Part shown: piece after piece, positions 25,482 through 34,114 of the stretch
Layout: each line of letters starts with the position of its first letter
Position numbering within the stretch: position 1 is the stretch's first letter
NCBI RefSeq assembly: GCF_037300705.1
Contig: NZ_CP147776.1
Span: 992,001 to 1,056,000, forward strand
Origin: Massilia sp. W12
GTDB lineage: Bacteria > Pseudomonadota > Gammaproteobacteria > Burkholderiales > Burkholderiaceae_D
Length of the DNA: 64,000 nucleotides
Direction of reading: 5' to 3'
Program-made: the position numbers and the translations under genes
Notes under the pieces: generated by a model
Told to the model about the DNA's origin: nothing
Seen by the model: only the letters and a program-made list of their open reading frames with translations
Database searches by the model: none

Positions 25482-27917
25482 TCACGCGCCGAACACCCGC
25501 AACAACAGCCAGCCCGGGGCGCCGGCGAATAAAGCCAGTTTGCCCAGCCATTCAAAATACTGCCGCTGCGCCAGCGCTTGCGCCGGGCGCAATAACATGG
25601 CCAGCATGGCGCAGACTTCTATCGCCAGACGCAGCAGCGCGCCGCACAGCGTGATGCCGATGACCCAGGCCGCCCACCATAGCGTCATGCCGCGCAACCA
25701 GGCTTGCGCGCCCAGATATTGCCATTCGCCAAAACCGCTGCCAAACGTAATGTTCTGGTGCAAGTAATAGGCCGGCAGCGCCAGCAGCAAGGGCAGCAGG
25801 GCGTATTTCATCAATGGCGCGTCCCATAATCCCGGTGACAGACTTTGTTTCAGGTGCTGAAAGCGCGCCAGCCGGCTGGCGGGGGCGCCGGCTGGCGGCA
25901 GCAGCGCGTGCAGCACGGCAATCTGGCGGCTGTACAGCGTGTAGCGCGCGCCATCGGCCATGTGCAGCGTCAGGCCGGGGCCGGGCCAGGCCAGGCGCCA
26001 GTTTTGCCAGCGTTGAATCTGCGCCAAGGGCAGCGACAGGCAGCGGCTGCCACGCTGAAACTGCAAACGCTCTGCGTCCCACGTCAGGCGGGTGCGAAAC
26101 AATTGCAGCAAAGCCCAGGCTAAGGCTTCCGGCAAGATGCAAAATGCGGCGAAACTGCGCATTTGCGCCAGGGTGTTCAAGCGTAAGGCTTCGTCGCGCC
26201 AAAGCTGCCAGGCCAGCCACAACAAACCCAGCCGCGCGCCAACCCGCAGCAGCGCAGCGCCGGCGCGCACGCCCGGCGGCAGCAGGCTCACTGCGATCGG
26301 CTGGCGCAGATCAGGGCGGCGCATTTGCGGCGCATGCCAGCCCAGGCGCACACTGATTGCATGCAGCGCGTACAGCAGCAATACTGTGGCGGCAGCCGGC
26401 CCGATCCAATCGCCCCACTGCGCCAGCAAGGTCGGGGGCGGCGTGCGCAGGCTGATTTCACCCACCACCAAACCCGCTTCGCCCATCCGGCTGGCGGCCA
26501 GCACATCGCCATACGGATCGATCAAAGCGCTGTAGCCATTGGTGGTGACGCGGAATTGCGGCAAGCGGGTTTCGACGCTGCGAAACGCCGCCGCCGCCTG
26601 ATGCCATTGCGCGCCCTGCGGCCAGGCGCTGAACCAGGAATCGTTGGACATCGTCAAAATCGCCTGCGCCCCCAGACGCACGCCGGCCAGGCCCAATTGC
26701 ACATCCATATCGTCGCGGCAAATCAAGGGCAGCACCGGGATTTCCCGGCCATCGCGCAAGCGCAGCGGCAAGACGCGTGCGCCATCGCCGCTTTGCCAGG
26801 CGCCGCTCCAGGGCAGGGCGCGGCGCAGCCAGGGGCTGTCAAGCCAGGCCGGAACATATTCTGTAAATGGAAATAAGCGGGTTTTGCGATAGCTGCCGGT
26901 TTTGCCGCCATCCGGGCCGAGGAAGATCGCGGCATTGTATTCGCCCCGCTTATCACGCTCATAACTGCCAAACACAAAAGGCGCATTCGCTTCCCGCACA
27001 ATGCTTTGAATCATCTTATCGAAGTGCGCCCCGGCTGCGCTTTTCGGCTGGCCGAAGGTGGTGGGGTAGGCGGTTTCTGACCACATGACGGCATGTGCGC
27101 CCTGACGCACCAGGGCGTCATATGACATCGCGAAATGGGTGTCGAGAATCTTGCTGGTCAGGGCTTGCGCGCCAATCGCTTTGCGCTGTGCTTCATAATC
27201 GGTCAGATTGGATTGCACCAGGGCGATGCGCAATGGCGCGCCTTCCACCGGGGCCGGCGCGCGCTGCAAGGCGTACAGGCCAAAGCCTGTCAGCAGCGCA
27301 AGCGGCAGAGCCGCCAGTCCGAGTTGAGCAGACCAGGCGCGCCAGCCCTGACGGCGTTGCAAGCAAGCGCCGCACAGCGCTTCATTCACCAGCAAAATGA
27401 GCAAAGTCAGGCTGGCTGCGCCGCCCAGTTCCGCACCTTGGCGCAACAGGCGCGCCGGATACAAAATATGGCCCAGCGTATCGCCCAGTAATTTGGGATA
27501 CAGCCACTCGCAGGCCAGCCAGGCCGAAGCGCCGATCAGCGCGGCCCCGGCATGCCCATAGCGCGGCATGGCCCAGCCGCGCAGCAGCACAAAGGCCAGA
27601 ATCTGTGGCTGAAACAACGGCGCCAGCAAAACCAGCAAGGCGATGCCGGCCCCCGCGCCGATCCCGGTGTAGGCGCCGATGGCCGCACCGAACCAGGCAA
27701 AACCGGCTAATGAAAATGCGCAGCTGATGGCCCAGGCCCAGGCCAGCAGCGGCCAGAAACCGCGCTGCCCATGCAGCCCCAGCAACCAGGGCAGCATAAA
27801 CACAAAAGCCAGCGGCCAGCTGGCGCCGCCCTGGCCGCAAATTGCGCACAGCAGCGCGCCGCCGAGCAGGGCCAGGGCGTTGCGTCGCAAGCGCGTATGC
27901 AGTATGGATTTGATCAT
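25482..27917 (-). CDS. lnt: Apolipoprotein N-acyltransferase-like protein with long C-terminal extension
   Basis: Lnt transfers an acyl chain to the N-terminal Cys of lipoproteins in the inner membrane. Residues 1-215 are the multi-helix membrane part. Residues 228-490 are the nitrilase-fold domain, with the triad Glu281 (W-S-E-T-A-Y-P), Lys345 (Y-R-K-T-R-L-F-P-F) and Cys400 (P-L-I-C-R-D-D). Glu353 in F-T-E-Y-V-P is also kept. The residues after the Cys are Arg-Asp, where E. coli Lnt has Tyr-Glu. At 811 residues it is about 290 longer than usual. The extra part carries a PH-like or beta-rich stretch and several more hydrophobic helices. It may be a second, specialised Lnt-like acyltransferase rather than the housekeeping enzyme. 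Confidence 0.85.
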   Translation of the reverse strand: MIKSILHTRLRRNALALLGGALLCAICGQGGASWPLAFVFMLPWLLGLHGQRGFWPLLAWAWAISCAFSLAGFAWFGAAIGAYTGIGAGAGIALLVLLAPLFQPQILAFVLLRGWAMPRYGHAGAALIGASAWLACEWLYPKLLGDTLGHILYPARLLRQGAELGGAASLTLLILLVNEALCGACLQRRQGWRAWSAQLGLAALPLALLTGFGLYALQRAPAPVEGAPLRIALVQSNLTDYEAQRKAIGAQALTSKILDTHFAMSYDALVRQGAHAVMWSETAYPTTFGQPKSAAGAHFDKMIQSIVREANAPFVFGSYERDKRGEYNAAIFLGPDGGKTGSYRKTRLFPFTEYVPAWLDSPWLRRALPWSGAWQSGDGARVLPLRLRDGREIPVLPLICRDDMDVQLGLAGVRLGAQAILTMSNDSWFSAWPQGAQWHQAAAAFRSVETRLPQFRVTTNGYSALIDPYGDVLAASRMGEAGLVVGEISLRTPPPTLLAQWGDWIGPAAATVLLLYALHAISVRLGWHAPQMRRPDLRQPIAVSLLPPGVRAGAALLRVGARLGLLWLAWQLWRDEALRLNTLAQMRSFAAFCILPEALAWALLQLFRTRLTWDAERLQFQRGSRCLSLPLAQIQRWQNWRLAWPGPGLTLHMADGARYTLYSRQIAVLHALLPPAGAPASRLARFQHLKQSLSPGLWDAPLMKYALLPLLLALPAYYLHQNITFGSGFGEWQYLGAQAWLRGMTLWWAAWVIGITLCGALLRLAIEVCAMLAMLLRPAQALAQRQYFEWLGKLALFAGAPGWLLLRVFGA

Positions 27918-28068
27918 GAAGCAACAATCCGCTGTTTCAAAATGAGGAGCTGAGCCTGACTGCTTGTCGGACTTTGAAAAAATCTACTGCAAAACCCGCT
28001 GCGCGGGACATATTTCAACCTTTTTTTGTGGAAGCGCCTGGCCCGGCGTTGCCAAGCCGGCACGGCGC

Positions 28069-28716
28069 TCAGGGTTGCAAGGGTTTGGGCAAAACGATTT
28101 GACGCAAGGGCATGCCGGGCGGCGCATATTGCGGCGGCACGACGCGATTTTCCGGCACTTTGATCGGGCGTCCCTCGCGGTCGTAAAAAGTGCGATCCGG
28201 CGCAAACATTAATATCGCTTCAATCCGCTGCCCGTCATCGGTGGCCTGATGGTGGCGCACAAAGCCATCCGGCAGCGCAAAATCTTCCGGCACTGCCAGA
28301 CCGATCAAGGGCGGACGCGTGCCCGGCGGATTAAAGGCGCCCAAGCCCTCGCGGATGCCGGCGGCGTGTAAGCGCTGAATCACTTCTTGCATACTGGGCG
28401 TTTCACCGGGTTTGAGATAGTGGCGGATATCCTGGCTTAAATCCGGTTTGGCGGCGGCGACAGGCGGCGCGGCGGCAGCGGTTTGCACCGGGGATGGCGG
28501 CTTGAGCGCTGCCTGCGCCGGCAGCGCCGGCGCGGCGGCTGGCGCAGGCCCGGTGGCGCTGGCGGCGACGGCTGTGGCCGGCTGCGCCAAACCCGTCTGC
28601 ATGCTATTGAGCCAGGCGCCGCCGACCCCGCACACCAGCAATGCCGCCGCAATCGCGGCATAGCCGGTCCAGGACGGCCACAGGCTGTCCCGGTTTGCTG
28701 AGTCTGGCGCGGCCAT
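28069..28716 (-). CDS. Membrane-anchored protein with Ala/Pro linker, function unknown
   Basis: A 215-residue protein. A single hydrophobic segment (residues 18-36) is followed by an Ala/Pro-rich linker (about 45-90), then a compact C-terminal domain of about 120 residues ending in a Pro-rich tail. No catalytic motif is seen and I do not recognise the family. It starts four bases upstream of the next gene's stop on the same strand; the SGNH hydrolase precedes it, so both are probably one transcription unit and both are envelope or secreted products. Confidence 0.6.
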   Translation of the reverse strand: MAAPDSANRDSLWPSWTGYAAIAAALLVCGVGGAWLNSMQTGLAQPATAVAASATGPAPAAAPALPAQAALKPPSPVQTAAAAPPVAAAKPDLSQDIRHYLKPGETPSMQEVIQRLHAAGIREGLGAFNPPGTRPPLIGLAVPEDFALPDGFVRHHQATDDGQRIEAILMFAPDRTFYDREGRPIKVPENRVVPPQYAPPGMPLRQIVLPKPLQP

Positions 28717-28719
28717 GGC

Positions 28720-29832
28720 TTATTTCTTCAGCGCAGTCGCTTTCAGCGGCGTGGCCGGGCTGTTGCTCGACACAGACCAGCCCATGCGCTCATGCCCGTA
28801 TTGATTCCAGATCGGGTTTTTGCCATTGTTGAAGCTGGTATAGCGCGGCGCCCCGGTTCCGCTGCTGCCGCCAAACAGGCCGGCGCTCACCGTGCCGCCA
28901 TTGTAGGTCGGGTGCACGTCGTCAGACTGGATGTAGTCGTAGCTGCTGCCGGCGGAAGTGAAATGGGTGTTTGCGTCACGCAGGGTGGAGCGCAGGGTGC
29001 TGGTGATGCGCGTGACATAGGCGGCCTGGCTTTCGCCCGGAATGTAGCGGATGGCTTCCGAGTCGATCACGCCATCGCCATTGCTGTCATAGTCCGCCGC
29101 CATGTATTGGGCGAAGCTGTCAGTGCATTGGAAACCTTTTTGGCGTGCGGAATCGCACATCATATGGTTCATACGCGCCATCACCGGCAGGAATTTTTCC
29201 TGCATATTCACAGTGGCGCCGGTGGCGGCGTCGCGGCAGCTGCTTTGCACATTGTCAGCCGCATAGCCCGGGTAGTAGAGATTGGAAATGACTTTCAGCT
29301 TGACGCCGGAATAGGCATTGGCGTTGATGTAGTCCATGGCGGCGTTGACATAGGTGCGGCAATTGTTTTCCGCATTCGTCAGCACGCTGTAATCACATGT
29401 GCCGCTTTGGCCTTTGAATGCGCTGCGCGCTTGCAGGCCGTCATTGCCGCACATTTCAAACGTAACCGCGCGCGTGCTGCTGGCTTGCATGTAGGAGCGC
29501 TCGGAGACGATTTTGTTTTCATACACATCTTTGGCCACGGCGCCGGATTTGGCGCGGCGCACGCTTTCAATATCGGCATTCCACAGTGCCGACAGATATT
29601 CTGCGCTGATGGTCGGGGCGGCGTATTTGGCGGCGCTGGTGATCGAGCCGTTATAGCCGGCGTAGATCGAATCGCCGTAAGCCACGATGCGGTATTTGCT
29701 GGTGGTGTTGGCGCGGTCGATGGTCCAGGATACGTTTTGATTCAAGGTGCTGGCCCCGGCTTGCGCGCCCAGGCTGAGCAGGAAGAGGGTGGACAACAGT
29801 TTTTGCAACGGGGTAAGTGCTTGCGTGTTCAT
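28720..29832 (-). CDS. Secreted SGNH/GDSL hydrolase
   Basis: A 370-residue exported hydrolase. The start MNTQALTPLQK follows a strong GGAGG, and a signal peptide ends near A-Q-A-G-A-S (residue 28). SGNH blocks: A-Y-G-D-S-I-Y-A-G (block I, nucleophile Ser near residue 52), M-C-G-N-D-G (block III Asn) and S-D-D-V-H-P (block V Asp/His). An EF-hand-like loop D-Y-D-S-N-G-D-G-V-I-D lies near residue 240, suggesting calcium binding. It is probably an extracellular lipase/esterase or carbohydrate esterase. In-frame ATGs farther upstream have no signal peptide and were not used. Confidence 0.83.
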   Translation of the reverse strand: MNTQALTPLQKLLSTLFLLSLGAQAGASTLNQNVSWTIDRANTTSKYRIVAYGDSIYAGYNGSITSAAKYAAPTISAEYLSALWNADIESVRRAKSGAVAKDVYENKIVSERSYMQASSTRAVTFEMCGNDGLQARSAFKGQSGTCDYSVLTNAENNCRTYVNAAMDYINANAYSGVKLKVISNLYYPGYAADNVQSSCRDAATGATVNMQEKFLPVMARMNHMMCDSARQKGFQCTDSFAQYMAADYDSNGDGVIDSEAIRYIPGESQAAYVTRITSTLRSTLRDANTHFTSAGSSYDYIQSDDVHPTYNGGTVSAGLFGGSSGTGAPRYTSFNNGKNPIWNQYGHERMGWSVSSNSPATPLKATALKK

Positions 29833-30003
29833 AGTAAAAGCCTCCATAAGGGTAAATCTTATTGTGTTGGTACTATGTGTTACGGTATTGCTGTGCTGCG
29901 TTGTTGCTATGGGTGGTACAGATGAATCATTACCTCCTGAAACAGGATGGAAGAAATACGTGCGCAAAGAGGGGAGCACGCCAGCTTTAAAACAAAGGGG
30001 AAT

Positions 30004-30019
30004 TCGAGCGAGCGCTCGA
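30004..30019. repeat. Perfect 16-base inverted repeat upstream of SGNH hydrolase
   Basis: TCGAGCG-AG-CGCTCGA, with a two-base centre and followed on the plus strand by five Ts. It lies about 170 bases upstream of the SGNH gene start. It could be an operator for a dimeric repressor or part of a terminator for weak plus-strand transcription; its role is undetermined. Confidence 0.45.
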
Positions 30020-30132
30020 TTTTTCTGATGCAAATTGCATTGCACTATAGCAAATAATGCCTTGCCTGTGAATTTAATTGAACAAATTTTGTGCAAATTT
30101 TTTTGCCCGGAATAAGCCCCCGTGGCGAGGAC

Positions 30133-30249
30133 TTATTCGGTGAAGTAAGGCACGATGCGGCCTGCGCGCGCCAGCGGTTTGGCATGCCATTGCTGGTGTG
30201 CGGCACGATGGGCGGGCGCCTGGGCGGCGCTGGCGGAGATGTTTTGCAT
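30133..30249 (-). CDS. Small 38-residue ORF with good ribosome site, unknown
   Basis: A short frame beginning M-Q-N-I-S-A-S-A-A-Q. A GGAG six bases upstream of the ATG is as good as those of confirmed genes here. The peptide is His/Ala/Arg-rich (H-R-A-A-H-Q-Q-W-H-A-K) and ends I-V-P-Y-F-T-E. I do not recognise it. The rest of 29833-30381 holds the SGNH leader and no other supported gene. Confidence 0.35.
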   Translation of the reverse strand: MQNISASAAQAPAHRAAHQQWHAKPLARAGRIVPYFTE

Positions 30250-30381
30250 GATCTGCTCCCGGCTGTGTTGGAGATGGCAAATGATGCAGTTGAATTGTGG
30301 AGCAATGATGCGTGAAACCATACTGAGCCAAAGGATGCGCGTCGCGCCTGCGACAGATATTTCCTGATAAGGCGGGGGGCG

Positions 30382-30834
30382 TCAGTCGGCTTGCAGTCGA
30401 TGCAGTTTTTGCCACAGTCCACGGGTGCGCTTGTCGCTCCAGCGGGCCTGGGTGGCGGACGGCAAAATATGTGGCAAGGCGTAGCGCAGGCGCAGGCTGT
30501 CAGCAGCGCGGCCACAGATAATTTGTGCGTCGCCGGCTTGCCCGCAGTGATGCCAGCGCAGTTGCCGTTTCGGGATTTGTATGCAGCTGTGGCGGCCACC
30601 GGCTTGCAGACGCCACAGCAGAATCTGGCCGCCATCGTCAAACAGCAAGCCGCTTTCGCTGCCGGTTTCCGTACAGATTTCGACCCGCACGCAAAAGCCT
30701 TGGTGCGCGCGCATAAGCCGCGTTTGCAGACGCAGGGCCAGACAGTGTTCACGCCAGGCGCGCCAGCTCAGCAGCGCAGCGCCCGGCAGGGCGAACGGTG
30801 CGGAATGTGCCGGCGGCATCAGCAGGGATAACAT
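30382..30834 (-). CDS. Hypothetical protein
   Basis: A 150-residue protein starting MLSLLMPPAHSA, chosen because a GGAG lies six bases upstream. It is rich in Arg, Cys and Trp, with beta-like segments (V-R-V-E-I-C-T, G-G-Q-I-L-L-W-R-L). No transmembrane helix or known motif is evident. It is the most downstream of the minus-strand genes that start with the AIM24/TerD group. An overlapping plus-strand frame of similar length exists, but it lacks a ribosome site and runs against its neighbours. Confidence 0.5.
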   Translation of the reverse strand: MLSLLMPPAHSAPFALPGAALLSWRAWREHCLALRLQTRLMRAHQGFCVRVEICTETGSESGLLFDDGGQILLWRLQAGGRHSCIQIPKRQLRWHHCGQAGDAQIICGRAADSLRLRYALPHILPSATQARWSDKRTRGLWQKLHRLQAD

Positions 30835-30973
30835 GTAAATCTCCAAATCAGCATTGATAACAATGCTTATTGTGCCAGCAGACTCAGGCGCGGGCCTGGG
30901 CTGTAAAGCATTTTTTGCTGTAAGACTTTGAAAATATACAGTTTTTTTACAGTGGTCCGGGCCGGCTTGCGGT

Positions 30974-31624
30974 TTATGCGGCCTTGCGCACCGTCAGATG
31001 CACTGAAAACTTGCGGCGCAATTCCACTTTGATGGCGCGTTCTTGCAGCCAGACTTCGCTGCCGATTCTTTGCCATTGCCCCTGTTCGACTTGCCACTGC
31101 AGGCGCGGAGCGTGCTGGCGCCAGATGTTTTTGCTTTCATCGGTGGTGTTTAAATCCTGGGTATAGGCCGCGCTTTCGCCCAGAAAACCGGCATAGCCAT
31201 GCACCAGGAAGCGGCTGGCTTCGGCGCGCGCCAATTCTTGCGCTAAGCGTTCGGCAAAGGGGGCTTGGTGTTCCCACACATAGTCGCGCCGCACGCAGGC
31301 CCCGCTCAGGCTGCAGATCAGGTGAATTTCGATATTCTCTGAAGGATCCAGCGGTAAACCCTCATCCAGCAACTGTTGCAACAACTGCGCTTCATTCAGC
31401 CCGGGCATGCCTTGTGCGCCGATTTTTTGTCCGGCGTCGCTATGCGCCACGATTACCAGCGTGCCGCCATCGCAGAGTGCGGCCAGATTCGCTGTGCTGT
31501 CATGGCAGGCGCGCCGCGCATCGGAAAAGATGCCGCTTTGCAATTGGCGCATGCTGCTGGCTACAGCGACATCATCTTTCATGGTGACCGGTCGGGCGGT
31601 CGGGGTGTAGAGGATCGTTGGCAT
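30974..31624 (-). CDS. Putative caspase-fold (CHAT-like) protein in Ter cluster
   Basis: A 216-residue cytoplasmic protein. The pattern L-V-I-V-A-H-S-D-A-G (near residue 58) followed about 45 residues later by I-E-I-H-L-I-C-S-L-S-G-A-C resembles the His...Cys dyad arrangement of clan CD peptidases (CHAT and related). In these a hydrophobic strand precedes each catalytic residue. The spacing is plausible, but I cannot verify the fold, and the exact catalytic Cys is ambiguous. The N-terminus M-P-T-I-L-Y-T-P has no signal peptide. It lies in a minus-strand series with AIM24 and TerD genes, consistent with a stress-response role. A catalytically inactive member or an unrelated alpha/beta protein are alternatives. 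Confidence 0.5.
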   Translation of the reverse strand: MPTILYTPTARPVTMKDDVAVASSMRQLQSGIFSDARRACHDSTANLAALCDGGTLVIVAHSDAGQKIGAQGMPGLNEAQLLQQLLDEGLPLDPSENIEIHLICSLSGACVRRDYVWEHQAPFAERLAQELARAEASRFLVHGYAGFLGESAAYTQDLNTTDESKNIWRQHAPRLQWQVEQGQWQRIGSEVWLQERAIKVELRRKFSVHLTVRKAA

Positions 31625-31752
31625 GATGTTTCCTGTTATTCGTCTGCGATGGCTGGATCATGCCTGCTGAATATGGAGCAAACATGGAGCAGCCGATATG
31701 CGCATCTTAAGCAGGAGCGGGCTTGTAATCCATTGCAGGCGCTTACGCTTGA

Positions 31753-32772
31753 TTACAGCTCAGCCGGACTTTGCAGTTGGCGCAGCTTTTGCTGCAATTC
31801 ATCGCGGTAATCGGTTTGCAGGGTGCCCAGCCGGCCATGCAAGGTGGTCAGTCCCAGCACGGCTTGTGCCGGCAAATGCGGGCTGCGGCGGGCGGGCGGC
31901 AGGCGCCAGCTCAAGCCCGGCGCCGCCGGCGTGCTCAAGGCCCCTTGCTGCAAACGCCAGGCTTGTGCGCTGCCGGGCGCGCTGATGGCGACATCCAGCA
32001 GCGCGATGCCATTGCGCAGCGCCAAGGTCAGGCCGAGGGCGCATACCAGACAGGGCAGGAGGCGGCTGCGCCAATGCAAACCTGTCCCGCCCATCAGGCG
32101 CCAGCTGCGCCACAGCAATAAAATGCCGCCCAGATTGCAGGCTTGATCCAGCCAGCGGTAATCAATCTGTCCGCGCATGCTATATGGATTGAGCCAGGCG
32201 CAGCCAAGCGCGAACAGAAACAGCATGCCGCCAAGCGCCGCCCAGCGTTGCGCCTGCGCACCGACAGGGGCGGGCGGGCAGGCGCGCATGCGGCGCGGCG
32301 GCGGCAGTGCTTGCAAGGCATGCCACAGGCGGCGCGTGTCATCGGCTGCGCTCAGATAAAACAGTTGACGTCCGTCATCAAACGCAATCCAGGCCTGGCG
32401 CCGCAAACTTTGCTGGCCGGCATCGGCTTCCAGCCATTGCAAGCCGTCCAGCGCGACACAGCCCTGATACAAATCGCCGCGCGGCGTCAGCATCAGCAAA
32501 CGCCATTGCTGCGCTTCGCGTAACAGCCAGGCCGGAGCATGCAGCGGCAGGAAGGGTTGCAGCCATGCCGGGCTGCATAAATGGGACAGGCTGCAGACTT
32601 GCAGGGGCCAGCTGGCGCCCTGCTGTGCTTGCAGCATGGCGCGCAGTGTGCGTTGCGCGCGCCAGCGGCGGCGCAGGCGCGGCAGGCGGCTGGCGCCAAG
32701 CAACACCAGCGGCAGGCAGAGCGCCGCCAGCAAGGGCAGGGGCAGAGAGGGTGGAATCGGCATCGCATGCAT
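31753..32772 (-). CDS. Hypothetical membrane protein
   Basis: A 339-residue Leu/Arg/Trp-rich protein. One hydrophobic segment lies at the N-terminus (residues 8-26) and about three more in the second half (near 190-280). Between them is a soluble region with W-L-E-A-D and W-I-A-F-D-D-G-R-Q-L-F-Y beta-like repeats. No known motif is recognised. A second ATG nine bases downstream is equally possible as the start; neither has a strong ribosome site. It lies in the Ter-associated minus-strand gene series. Confidence 0.55.
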   Translation of the reverse strand: MHAMPIPPSLPLPLLAALCLPLVLLGASRLPRLRRRWRAQRTLRAMLQAQQGASWPLQVCSLSHLCSPAWLQPFLPLHAPAWLLREAQQWRLLMLTPRGDLYQGCVALDGLQWLEADAGQQSLRRQAWIAFDDGRQLFYLSAADDTRRLWHALQALPPPRRMRACPPAPVGAQAQRWAALGGMLFLFALGCAWLNPYSMRGQIDYRWLDQACNLGGILLLWRSWRLMGGTGLHWRSRLLPCLVCALGLTLALRNGIALLDVAISAPGSAQAWRLQQGALSTPAAPGLSWRLPPARRSPHLPAQAVLGLTTLHGRLGTLQTDYRDELQQKLRQLQSPAEL

Positions 32773-32809
32773 TCTTTAAAAAAAGCATGCTAACCGATTT
32801 TGCCGCGCC

Positions 32810-33532
32810 TTATTGGCCGGACGGACTGATGCGGCTGGCCAGCCAACCGACGAAAGCATTGCGGTTGCGCGAGCAAACCCAGACTTTGCCGCTGCCGGAG
32901 AAACGCAACACCATGCCTTCGCCGCTGGTCACGCTGTTGACCATGCTGCCAAACAGGCCGGACAGGCCGCCGCGTTTGCCGCCATTGGTGGTGACAGAGA
33001 TTTCATAGTGCAGGGTATTGTCCCAGCAGACCGCATGCGCATTGTCGATGATCATGTCTTTACCCGGCGTGACTTCGACTTGATACAGAGTGCCGAAACC
33101 GGAGACCACCAGCTGCCCCTGGCCTGAGCTTTCCATCACAAAAAAACCGCCATTCCCGCCAAACAGCGCGGAACCGACATTTTGGGTTCTGACATTCAAT
33201 TCGACATTCTGGGTGGCGGCGACAAAAGCGCCGTCGCTGACCACGTATTGACGCGGGCCGATATCGATCACCGCCATCGCGCCCGGCAGAGTCGGCGCAA
33301 GCAGACAGTCGCCGTCGCCGCGCACGGCTTCAATGGTTTGCTGGAAGAACGATTCGCCATTGGCAAAGGTGCGCATCAGGGCGCCGCCCAGTCCGCCTTT
33401 CATCTTGCCTTTCAAATCCAGCGTTGATTCCATGGTGACCATGGCATCTGATTCGCAATAAATGCTTTCGCCTTGGCGTAAAGCGACGTGCAGCATCGGG
33501 TCATCTGCACCATTCACGGTAAAAACTGGCAT
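32810..33532 (-). CDS. AIM24/TIGR00266 family protein
   Basis: A 240-residue beta-rich protein. Family features include Y-C-E-S-D-A-M-V-T-M-E (residues 25-35), then G-G-L-G-G-A-L-M-R and G-E-S-F-F-Q-Q-T, and a Gly-rich block G-F-G-T-L-Y-Q-V-E-V near 150. AGGA upstream supports the start. These proteins form trimeric beta-barrels and frequently neighbour TerD-type genes. Its molecular role is not established; membrane or stress functions are proposed. It probably shares transcription with the TerD genes upstream. Confidence 0.88.
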   Translation of the reverse strand: MPVFTVNGADDPMLHVALRQGESIYCESDAMVTMESTLDLKGKMKGGLGGALMRTFANGESFFQQTIEAVRGDGDCLLAPTLPGAMAVIDIGPRQYVVSDGAFVAATQNVELNVRTQNVGSALFGGNGGFFVMESSGQGQLVVSGFGTLYQVEVTPGKDMIIDNAHAVCWDNTLHYEISVTTNGGKRGGLSGLFGSMVNSVTSGEGMVLRFSGSGKVWVCSRNRNAFVGWLASRISPSGQ

Positions 33533-33662
33533 GATTATTTTCCTTTTTCAGTGCGCCCCCCGCCGGGCGCTTGGCTTGACGTGCTTATGCAGCGTTTAAT
33601 CAGATTTTACGGATTAATTAACGCGAAATACTTCTTTATTTCAGAAGTGTTTTCCAGGCATT

Positions 33663-34061
33663 TCACTCTTTACGTATGGCCCGTGCAAAATACGGGGTGT
33701 CGCCGAAACAGGAACTGGGCACACCTTTGTGCTGCGTGTACTGAATGGTGATACGTTTGCCGATTTGGCGATTTAATTCCTGCGCCACCCCTTCATCCGG
33801 CACAGTGAAATAAAATTTCTCGGGCGCAGAACCAGGAACTGGATTGAGCAGCAATTCACCTTCCCAGGTTTTACACAACCACCCTTTTTTTGACAATTTT
33901 TGCAAGTGTCCGGCGCGATCACCGTCAGAAAACGACCAGCTTAAAGTCAGCCAGGTGTAGCCGGCGGCGCCTGCTGCCAGCAAAGCCGCAGCGGCTAACA
34001 ACCATTTGCGATAATTCGCGCGCACACTTTGCGCGCGCGCCTGTATTTTGCCAAACATCAT
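33663..34061 (-). CDS. Single-pass membrane protein, unknown
   Basis: A 132-residue protein with a basic N-terminus, one transmembrane helix (residues 20-38: W-L-L-A-A-A-A-L-L-A) and a soluble domain containing two Cys residues near 63 and 117. The Cys pair and the phrase F-Y-F-T-V-P-D-E-G resemble short 6-kDa-early-antigen-like envelope proteins, but I cannot name the family. GGAG precedes the start, where two consecutive ATGs exist; the first was used. It sits between the AIM24 and TerD genes. Confidence 0.6.
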   Translation of the reverse strand: MMFGKIQARAQSVRANYRKWLLAAAALLAAGAAGYTWLTLSWSFSDGDRAGHLQKLSKKGWLCKTWEGELLLNPVPGSAPEKFYFTVPDEGVAQELNRQIGKRITIQYTQHKGVPSSCFGDTPYFARAIRKE

Positions 34062-34114
34062 GTTCTCCCTGCGCGCCGCAGTTTGCGGCGCGCCTTACTG
34101 ACAGCAAGCATGTT

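Noticed and set aside
28792-29925. A 377-codon plus-strand frame across the SGNH hydrolase
   Set aside because: Antisense to a gene with signal peptide, catalytic motifs and GGAGG; the plus product has no recognisable features.
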